From an uncultured Pleurocapsa sp. (GTDB taxonomy: Bacteria > Cyanobacteriota > Cyanobacteriia > Cyanobacteriales > Xenococcaceae): a stretch of 5,343 nt of DNA. Shown here one piece after another: positions 1 to 4,248 of this stretch (its first letter is position 1; each line of letters begins with the position of its first letter). Location of the stretch: the NCBI GenBank assembly GCA_937884735.1, contig CAKZYI010000186.1, forward strand, positions 1-5,343. The letters run 5' to 3'. The position numbers and the translations under genes were made by a program. The notes under the pieces were generated by a model. The model had not been told where the DNA came from. It saw nothing but the letters and a program-made list of their open reading frames with translations, and ran no database searches.

Positions 1-333
1 TAGCTGCAACTTAGTTAGCTGAATAATTTCTTTTGCTCCCTGAACAATAGGTAACAATTCCTGACTATCTGACACTGTTTTGTTAGATTTTACTTTAGGA
101 CTATCTGATGGTACATAAAAAATATGGTCTTGGGTTAAACCATCGGGAAAGCGATCGACGTCAATCTCTTCTTTTTCCCACATTTCCTGAACTATATCCA
201 ACGCTTTGGCACGATTTTTCTTAGTATCACCTCCCGTTGCGGATACTTCGACTAAAATTCCTTCTTGCTCTGCTGCTGGCTTGGAAAGATCGCTCACTGC
301 AACAAAATGAGAAATTGCTGAGGTTTTTGCCAT
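1..333 (-). CDS. Hypothetical protein, N-terminal part, runs off the left edge
   Basis: An uninterrupted minus-strand frame starts with ATG at 333-331 and stays open for 111 codons to the window edge. The protein begins MAKTSAISHFVAVSDLSKPA and continues with a charged, soluble-looking stretch: a Gly-Gly turn near residue 34, a Lys/Arg-rich helix at about 37-56, then an acidic segment WEKEEIDVDRFPDG at about 52-65. Residues 75-92 are Ser/Lys-rich with SDS repeated twice, like a linker, followed by an amphipathic stretch at the edge. I see no signal peptide, membrane helix or catalytic motif. I do not recognise the family. Reasons to believe it is a real gene: no stop in 111 codons, a natural coding composition, and an AT-rich upstream region with a possible -10 box. 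No good Shine-Dalgarno sequence precedes the ATG, which is common in cyanobacteria. Confidence 0.7.
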   Translation of the reverse strand, partial: MAKTSAISHFVAVSDLSKPAAEQEGILVEVSATGGDTKKNRAKALDIVQEMWEKEEIDVDRFPDGLTQDHIFYVPSDSPKVKSNKTVSDSQELLPIVQGAKEIIQLTKLQL

Positions 334-362
334 TTTGAAAAAGATTTTATAATTTCAATATT

Positions 363-368
363 ATTGTA
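363..368 (-). promoter_or_regulatory. Possible -10 box for the left-edge gene
   Basis: Read on the minus strand this is TACAAT, five of six matches to the TATAAT consensus, about 29 bases upstream of the ATG at 333. No convincing -35 hexamer lies at the usual spacing (the best is a TAAGAC-like stretch), so this is only a candidate. Confidence 0.2.
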
Positions 369-488
369 CTACTTTTCTTTTATACGTCTTATGTGAATTA
401 AAACGATCAAATAGAACGCCCATAAACTAAGGAATTAGGCGATCAGGCAGGCTAGACAAGCTTACTTAGAAATGACTTAAAAGCTAAT

Positions 489-537
489 GGCTATATGCGT
501 AGCGGTATCATTTAGGAAAAGCTACGAGCTAATAGCC
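489..537. repeat. Degenerate palindromic repeat (interrupted inverted repeat)
   Basis: The outer arms GGCTAT (489-494) and ATAGCC (532-537) pair perfectly, as do the inner arms CGTAGC (498-503) and GCTACG (521-526). The internal loop is asymmetric, with 3 bases on one side and 5 on the other, and the apical loop has 17 bases. The central part (GGTATCA then TTTAGGA) looks like the eroded centre of a longer perfect palindrome of the GCGTAGCGGTATC type. I infer from memory that such elements are dispersed in cyanobacterial genomes; repetition cannot be tested in this window. Confidence 0.45.
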
Positions 538-602
538 TTTCAACAAAGCTAATGCACATTGAGCATAATTAGTAAATGCCCATAGATGATTTAAGCGATC
601 GA

Positions 603-1001
603 TTAACTAAGAGGATTGGGGGAATTATTAGAGCTTAAATATTGACGTAAACGAAATAGGCTAAAAGTTTGTCCGAGGTTTAAAGGCAGTATAGAAACTC
701 CTTCCAGACGAGACTGCAACCAACCATCACCCCAATGCCATTCATGATATCCGTCTATTCCCTTACTTAAAAGCAAGCGTAAGCTATTCTCTTCTATTTT
801 TTCTACCTGATGTTCAATTTCTACAAGCCCAAGAGAACTAATAAAAGTGTTTCCTGGATTGAGTGTACCTGATAGAGAAGTAAAATTTTGCGGCCACATC
901 CACTGTTTAAGGCGATCGCTTTCTAGTAAGCTGTCTCTTATGCTTTCTTCTGAAGCTTTGACCTCAATTCTCAAGGTGCTTTGTTGAAAATTTCCTAACA
1001 T
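603..1001 (-). CDS. Small SRPBCC/START-like protein
   Basis: This 132-residue soluble protein starts at ATG 1001-999 and ends with TAA. The layout suggests an SRPBCC (START-like helix-grip) fold: an initial strand STLRIEVKAS (8-17), a helix EESIRDSLLESDRLKQWMWP (18-37) with the typical 'LKQW' phrase, then alternating strands, including GLVEIEHQVEKIEENSLRLLLS (58-79). A Trp/His-rich segment HEWHWGDGW (86-94) follows, then a C-terminal helix LGQTFSLFRLRQYL (109-122). The length is close to a minimal SRPBCC domain. Cyanobacterial relatives are usually annotated only as SRPBCC family protein, and the ligand is unknown; lipid or hydrophobic-ligand binding would be a family-level guess. The gene is divergent from ccdA across a 158-base gap. 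No strong Shine-Dalgarno sequence is present. The fold call rests on recognition of the sequence pattern, not on a search. Confidence 0.7.
   Translation of the reverse strand: MLGNFQQSTLRIEVKASEESIRDSLLESDRLKQWMWPQNFTSLSGTLNPGNTFISSLGLVEIEHQVEKIEENSLRLLLSKGIDGYHEWHWGDGWLQSRLEGVSILPLNLGQTFSLFRLRQYLSSNNSPNPLS
912..919. repeat. HIP1 octamer (one of four in the window)
   Basis: GCGATCGC, the highly iterated palindrome typical of many cyanobacterial genomes, lies here inside the SRPBCC-like gene. Further perfect copies are at 1499-1506 (in ccdA), 3957-3964 (in the HTH gene) and 4336-4343 (in ccs1). Four copies in 5.3 kb is far above the chance rate for an 8-mer, which is well under one. This is the main base-level sign of cyanobacterial origin. 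Confidence 0.9.
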
Positions 1002-1159
1002 ATAATTTGATACTGTTTTTTTTTAGTTGTAACGTCGATTTGGCATTATGAGATTGGTTATTCTGAAACAGGGTGGGATGAAATAAATTCGCCCCTTCCG
1101 ATCGCTATATTGATAGAATTCAAGAAGGACAAGCTTCCTAAATTGATATATTTATTTTA
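1002..1159. promoter_or_regulatory. Divergent intergenic region of SRPBCC-like gene and ccdA
   Basis: This 158-base AT-rich gap must carry promoters in both directions. It includes a run of ten T (1015-1024) near the minus-strand start. On the ccdA side, a TATATT stretch follows a partial HIP1 site near 1099-1112 and could be a -10 box, but I see no matching -35 box. AAGGAC near 1125-1130 is purine-rich but lies about 30 bases before the ATG, too far for a normal ribosome binding site. Confidence 0.35.
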
Positions 1160-1606
1160 ATGCTGGAATTTTTACAAACACAATTTTTCTTATTAGAGCG
1201 ATTTGCCGACCGCGTAGTTTCTACTCAACTGACTCATTTAAGTATAGTAAGTTTGGGCATCATATTTCTAGCGGGACTAGTTACTAGCCTAACTCCCTGC
1301 ATGCTTTCAATGCTGCCCATTACCGTAGGTTATATTGGCGGTTATGAATCAGAAGGAAGATTGCAGGCTGCGGCTCAATCTAGCTGGTTTGCCTTGGGTT
1401 TAGCTACTACCTTGGCTGCATTGGGTATTTTAGCTACCACTATTGGTAAGGTATACGGACAAATTGGGGTAGGTTTGCCAATTTTTGTTAGTTTAGTTGC
1501 GATCGCAATGGGATTGAATTTATTGGAGATCTTGCCTATACGTTTCCCGACTCTGGGCGCAACAGATTGGATTGGTGAAGATTTGCCCCGTGGAGTACGC
1601 TCTTAA
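1160..1606 (+). CDS. ccdA: CcdA thiol-disulfide transporter, N-terminal half (cut by in-frame TAA)
   Basis: CcdA is a short DsbD-like membrane protein that passes electrons from cytoplasmic thioredoxin across the membrane to keep apocytochrome c cysteines reduced for heme attachment (System II maturation). This 148-residue piece contains helices 1-3: about 28-56, with the redox motif TPCMLSMLP and Cys47; about 74-96; and about 102-125. Full cyanobacterial CcdA is about 245 residues with six helices. Here the frame stops at TAA after LPRGVRS, and the same frame resumes at once with the missing half (to 1897). In the cyanobacterial CcdA sequences I recall, the interrupted position is a Tyr, so one change in the third base of TAT or TAC would create the stop. 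The ATG at 1160 gives the expected N-terminus, MLEFLQTQ. The gene contains a HIP1 site at 1499-1506. It may be a pseudogene, a split gene or a base-call error. Confidence 0.85.
   Translation: MLEFLQTQFFLLERFADRVVSTQLTHLSIVSLGIIFLAGLVTSLTPCMLSMLPITVGYIGGYESEGRLQAAAQSSWFALGLATTLAALGILATTIGKVYGQIGVGLPIFVSLVAIAMGLNLLEILPIRFPTLGATDWIGEDLPRGVRS
1604..1606 (+). other. In-frame TAA interrupting ccdA
   Basis: This TAA is codon 149 of the continuous ccdA frame 1160-1897, which has no other internal stop and no frameshift. It lies in the loop between membrane helices 3 and 4, the junction of the two pseudo-symmetric halves. The next codons are TTA and then TTG (1610), a possible restart three bases after the stop. 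Confidence 0.9.
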
Positions 1607-1609
1607 TTA

Positions 1610-1897
1610 TTGGGCTTAACTTTTGGTTTGATAGCTTCTCCTTGCAGTACTCCCGTCTTGGCTACTTTATTAACTTGGGTAGCTACAACGCAAAATTTAG
1701 TGCTAGGTGGCGGTTTATTAATTGCTTATGCTCTTGGTTACGTTACGCCTTTGGTGATTGCGGGTACTTTTACGGCTTCGATTAAAAAGATTTTAGAATT
1801 ACGTCGTTGGTCTAGTTGGATTAATCCTGTTAGTGGAGCTTTATTATTGGGCTTTGGGATATTTTCTTTATTGTCTAGACTACCTGCCATTCAATAG
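1610..1897 (+). CDS. ccdA: CcdA thiol-disulfide transporter, C-terminal half (after the in-frame stop)
   Basis: This is the second half of ccdA, in the same frame as the first half and separated only by TAA-TTA. As an independent product it would start at TTG 1610 and have 95 residues. It carries helices 4-6: about 2-24, with ASPCSTPVLATLL and the second redox Cys (residue 12 here, 162 in the joined protein); about 30-54; and about 70-88. The motifs ELRRWSSWINPVSGALLLGFG and the terminus LLSRLPAIQ match what I know of intact cyanobacterial CcdA, so this half shows no sign of decay. A GGAG at 1592-1595 is 14 bases before the TTG, longer than ideal; restart after termination is possible but unproven. 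If no second product is made, the N-half alone lacks the partner cysteine and cannot do the normal redox cycle. Confidence 0.75.
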   Translation: MGLTFGLIASPCSTPVLATLLTWVATTQNLVLGGGLLIAYALGYVTPLVIAGTFTASIKKILELRRWSSWINPVSGALLLGFGIFSLLSRLPAIQ

Positions 1898-1908
1898 AAT
1901 TATTCTAT

Positions 1909-1938
1909 ATAATGCCTAAATCGTATTTAAGGCATTAT
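1909..1938 (+). terminator. Hairpin after ccdA, possible terminator
   Basis: Starting 12 bases after the ccdA stop codon, the arms ATAATGCCT (1909-1917) and AGGCATTAT (1930-1938) pair perfectly over 9 bp. They are extended by AAAT/ATTT (1918-1921 and 1925-1928) with one bulged A and a 3-base CGT loop. The following TTGTATTGTT is T-rich but not a clean U-run, so it could be a weak intrinsic terminator or an mRNA 3'-end stabilising hairpin. Confidence 0.55.
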
Positions 1939-2033
1939 TGTATTGTTGAGAATTTCGTGAATTATCCCATCAAAATTTGGCAGCTTCAATTGGCGATACA
2001 GAGAGAGGCACGTCAATATCTTAAAATTCAAAA

Positions 2034-2189
2034 ATGGCTGAAGTAGAAACTAATTAAAAACAGTTTAGAGAAAAGAAACCACAGGGATTAGAAATAATTC
2101 TGGTTTTTATTGCTATTTTTATTATTATTTCAATTTCTCTCAAGGCAATTCTTTACGTTGATACTAATTACGACACTTGGTGGTATCAT
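2034..2189 (+). pseudogene. Upstream 5' part of the GT-C-like gene, broken by TAA at 2055-2057
   Basis: The frame of the downstream membrane protein continues upstream without a shift to ATG 2034. It reads MAEVETN, then TAA (2055-2057), then KQFREKKPQGLEII. Residues 21-40 form a strong membrane helix (ILVFIAIFIIISISLKAIL), followed by YVDTNYDTWWYH (41-52), which joins directly onto the downstream LPFAARIWG. A first helix followed by an Asp-containing loop is the usual start of GT-C glycosyltransferases, where this loop often carries the catalytic Asp (D43 or D47 here). The segment therefore clearly belongs to the protein. Between the TAA and TTG 2190 there is no ATG, GTG or TTG in frame. An AGGGA at 2083-2087 precedes only ATA/ATT/CTG codons (2094, 2097, 2100), so a rare non-AUG start cannot be excluded. 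Confidence 0.6.
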
Positions 2190-3596
2190 TTGCCATTTGC
2201 TGCCAGAATTTGGGGCATTATTCCAGTAGAGAAATTCATGTCAGATCTGACAATCCAGTATCGATTTGCAGGATTTCCTCTCTTAGCTCATTGGTTACAA
2301 GGCTTGTTGTGGTTTATTACTGGAAGAGTACAGGCAGCTAATCTAGTTTGTTTTTTTAGTCTAATAATTTACATTGTCTTTTTAAAAACTTATTTCCGAG
2401 TTCCTCTTTATTTATCAACAATATCTCTATTGGCAATCCCTCTAGTGTTAACTCATGTCACTAGCTGCTATGTTGACTTACCTGGCAATATTGGCATTTT
2501 TTTATTGATAATTATTACCTATCTACTTATTATCGGTACGGAAATGCCCAGCCAACGTAGTGCAATTGTTATGACTTTGGGTGCAGCGACTGCAGCTAAT
2601 ATTAAACCTCAATTACAGCCCTTAACTTTTCTCTTTTGCTGTGTTGTTGGCTTAAGACTCTTGTGGCTGTACTTTAAAAAGTCCTCGACTCCAAAGCCAA
2701 AATTATCGAAAGTTTTACCGACCGTCCTACTGGCTTCTTGTTTGATTTTTGCCACTCCCATCAAAAATACCGTATTACACGGAAATCCTTTTTACCCTAT
2801 CAAAATTGAACTGGCAGGAATCATCCTTAAACATCAACTAGTACCCAAGACTTATCAACAAGGCAACAGACCACAAAAATGGTTGAATTCAGTTCTTGAA
2901 ATTAACACTCCTCCTGGATGGTCAACCGACCAAAGGAATGGGGGAAACTATAATTATATGAATCGAGGCGGTGGTTTTTTTGGTTTTTATGTCATTTTCT
3001 ATATTTTACTATTGATTGGTTTATCGATCAAAGAACTAATACATAATCGTCTTCTATCAATTTCTCCTGGTTCATGGGATGCTCGAACTGCATTGGTATC
3101 GGTTGCAATCATATCTCTCGTTCCAGCTAATTTCCCTCAATCACACGAATTGAGATATTTTATGTTCTGGATGATTTGTCTGGTATCTTTGAACTTGTAT
3201 TTGGTGTCTCGCAGTCAAATTAATTGGCAACGTTGGGAATGGCTGCAACCAAAATATATAGGCTTGGTATATTTAGTATTTTTAATAATAGTATTGAGTA
3301 AAATAGGCAGTTTCTATTCTGACAAGTCAGCATTTACGAGCTTGGAGAAACATCTTTTCAAAGCCGTCAAACCAGAACTTTTGAGTCAGATAAAACCAGA
3401 AGAAAATATTTGTTTGAAGATCCAACCGGCATTGTCAAATCGAAAGAAAGTTCCGTTTGAATCCCAACAAAATGCTTTTCTTTATAGTTCTTACTTTCAT
3501 CCTGAAGTAAATTATTCCTATTCGATCAGAGCAGTAGTTGATACTGAAAATTGTGGAGATCGTAAAATTATTCCTAGTGAGGAACTTAGTAAATAA
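2190..3596 (+). CDS. Polytopic membrane protein, GT-C glycosyltransferase-like (5' end probably truncated)
   Basis: The open frame codes for 468 residues from TTG 2190, and for about 520 if joined to the upstream segment. Numbered from the TTG, it has around nine or ten hydrophobic segments, among them about 46-65, 72-90, 96-116, 127-160, 175-190, 262-284, 300-315, 322-342 and 354-372. A hydrophilic C-terminal tail of roughly 90 residues follows. Signs of a GT-C fold are the D-rich loop just upstream of this start, THVTSCYVDLPGN (87-99), the phrase HGNPFYPIKIEL (197-208), seen in many lipid-linked sugar transferases, and HELRYFMFW (319-327). These enzymes transfer sugars from polyprenyl-phosphate donors on the outer face of the membrane; the substrate here is unknown. 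The TTG has GGTGG (2179-2183) six bases upstream, but starting there removes helix 1 and the likely catalytic Asp, so the product would probably be inactive. The gene lies between ccdA and ccs1. Confidence 0.65.
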   Translation: MPFAARIWGIIPVEKFMSDLTIQYRFAGFPLLAHWLQGLLWFITGRVQAANLVCFFSLIIYIVFLKTYFRVPLYLSTISLLAIPLVLTHVTSCYVDLPGNIGIFLLIIITYLLIIGTEMPSQRSAIVMTLGAATAANIKPQLQPLTFLFCCVVGLRLLWLYFKKSSTPKPKLSKVLPTVLLASCLIFATPIKNTVLHGNPFYPIKIELAGIILKHQLVPKTYQQGNRPQKWLNSVLEINTPPGWSTDQRNGGNYNYMNRGGGFFGFYVIFYILLLIGLSIKELIHNRLLSISPGSWDARTALVSVAIISLVPANFPQSHELRYFMFWMICLVSLNLYLVSRSQINWQRWEWLQPKYIGLVYLVFLIIVLSKIGSFYSDKSAFTSLEKHLFKAVKPELLSQIKPEENICLKIQPALSNRKKVPFESQQNAFLYSSYFHPEVNYSYSIRAVVDTENCGDRKIIPSEELSK

Positions 3597-3599
3597 AGA

Positions 3600-3638
3600 A
3601 TTTGATGAAATAGATCCAGATAAGATCTAAAATCAAAT
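3600..3638 (+). terminator. Nested hairpin just after the GT-C-like gene
   Basis: Starting three bases after the stop codon, outer arms ATTTGAT (3600-3606) and ATCAAAT (3632-3638) enclose inner arms TAGATC (3611-3616) and GATCTA (3624-3629), with a 7-base loop. This gives 13 base pairs with an internal loop of 4 and 2 bases. No T-run follows, so a plain intrinsic terminator is uncertain. The inner dyad could instead be an operator for the HTH protein encoded 46 bases further on. Confidence 0.45.
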
Positions 3639-3664
3639 ATATTAGTACAAAATAATCTATCAGT

Positions 3665-3672
3665 AGAGGAAG
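3665..3672 (+). promoter_or_regulatory. Ribosome binding site of the HTH gene
   Basis: AGAGGAAG lies 11 bases before ATG 3684 and is the best Shine-Dalgarno match in the window. It supports ATG 3684 as the start of the HTH protein. Confidence 0.6.
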
Positions 3673-3683
3673 TCTAAATTATC

Positions 3684-4112
3684 ATGTATGTAGGTACTAC
3701 CGAAGCAGCATCTTTGTTAGAAATATCTTCTAGTAGAATGCGACAGCTATTACAGAAAGGAAGAGTTAGAGGAGCTTATAAAACTGGTAAATTCTGGCTT
3801 ATTCCTCTTTATGACGGTATGCCCTATGTTGAAAAAACCAAACGAGGACAAAAAGGGACTTGGAAGACAATAAAAAAGCCCCAAAAGACCACAATTAATA
3901 TCAACACCAATATAATTAGGCAGAATATTAAAAAGAGTAAAACAGAGAGAAAGCCAGCGATCGCAGTTACAAGTCGAGAAAAACGCTACGTACTCGAGCT
4001 AGAATTTCCAGTACCTTGTAAAATAATCTACTATCCAGATAAACCTTTAGCCTGTGGTGCAAGGGTTTGGATTGAAATTTTGGGTTTCGATCTAAATTCG
4101 TTGGCTGGTTAG
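3684..4112 (+). CDS. HTH domain protein, excisionase/MerR-like N-terminus with unknown C-terminal domain
   Basis: This 142-residue protein starts at ATG 3684 behind a good ribosome binding site and ends with TAG. Residues 1-47 form an excisionase-like winged helix: helix 1 TTEAASLLEI (5-14), turn and recognition helix SSSRMRQLLQKGRV (15-28), and a wing GAYKTGKFWLIP (30-41). The pattern 'EAA.LL.IS..R..QLL..GR..G....GKFWLIP' is what I know from HTH_17-type domains that bind DNA. Residues 51-90 are a strongly basic, Lys-rich linker. Residues 93-137 form a small strand-rich domain (KRYVLELEFPVPCKIIYYPDKPLACGARVWIEILGF) that I do not recognise. No integrase or phage gene is nearby, so this is more likely a chromosomal regulator than an excisionase. 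It contains a HIP1 site at 3957-3964, suggesting long residence in the genome. The target is unknown; a nested dyad lies upstream at 3600-3638. Confidence 0.7.
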   Translation: MYVGTTEAASLLEISSSRMRQLLQKGRVRGAYKTGKFWLIPLYDGMPYVEKTKRGQKGTWKTIKKPQKTTININTNIIRQNIKKSKTERKPAIAVTSREKRYVLELEFPVPCKIIYYPDKPLACGARVWIEILGFDLNSLAG

Positions 4113-4139
4113 TTGGTTATGGAGATCGCCACAATATAT

Positions 4140-4165
4140 AAAAGAGCAATACAAAAGAGCAAAAC
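4140..4165. repeat. Two tandem copies of a 13-base unit
   Basis: AAAAGAGCAATAC (4140-4152) is followed directly by AAAAGAGCAAAAC (4153-4165), identical except for one base, and then AAAAC (4166-4170), which looks like a partial third unit. It lies in the 136-base gap between the HTH gene and ccs1. This could be a regulator binding site or simple slippage. Confidence 0.5.
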
Positions 4166-4196
4166 AAAACTGCTTTTCTCATACGTCGCGGTTTAC

Positions 4197-4222
4197 CCTT
4201 AAAGTAAGGCGATTGATCGCGA
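4197..4222. promoter_or_regulatory. Upstream region of ccs1 with small dyads
   Basis: A perfect 5-bp stem CCTTA/TAAGG (4197-4201 and 4205-4209) with a 3-base loop is followed by GCGAT-TG-ATCGC (4209-4220) and the overlapping palindrome ATCGCGAT (4215-4222), 26 bases before the ccs1 ATG. I see no convincing -35/-10 pair. AGAAG (4231-4235) is a weak ribosome binding site 13 bases before the start codon. Confidence 0.25.
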
Positions 4223-4248
4223 TTTCTGATAGAAGTCTATTACTCATA

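Larger units (their letters stand above)
334..602. other. Non-coding gap between two minus-strand genes
   Basis: I find no convincing coding region here. The left part (334-420) is AT-rich and would be the promoter region of the gene ending at the left edge. The middle part holds a degenerate palindrome (489-537) and three copies of GCTAAT (483-488, 528-533, 548-553), a short word seen in cyanobacterial intergenic repeats. Near 595 there is a partial HIP1-like GCGATCGA. No T-tailed terminator is visible for the upstream gene at 603-1001. Confidence 0.6.

Noticed and set aside
460..486. Small stem AGCTT/AAGCT as a terminator for the SRPBCC-like gene
   Set aside because: Only 5 bp with a long loop, more than 100 bases beyond the stop codon, and no T-run on the minus strand.
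1119..1139. Semi-palindrome around AAGCTT upstream of ccdA as an operator
   Set aside because: Arms are only 3-4 bp with mismatches, which is expected by chance in AT-rich DNA.
1160..1897. The ccdA interruption as a frameshift or two unrelated genes
   Set aside because: Both parts are in the same frame and together give one complete six-helix CcdA; the only defect is a single stop codon.
1604..2057. Genetic code change with TAA read as a sense codon
   Set aside because: Other genes in the window end at TAA in plausible places, no internal TAA occurs in the long conserved ccs1 frame, and I know of no cyanobacterium with this reassignment. Kept only as a minor alternative.
3684..3830. Phage excisionase belonging to a mobile element
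   Set aside because: No integrase, attachment-site repeat or tRNA gene is visible, the protein is longer than typical excisionases, and a HIP1 site inside the gene suggests native DNA.
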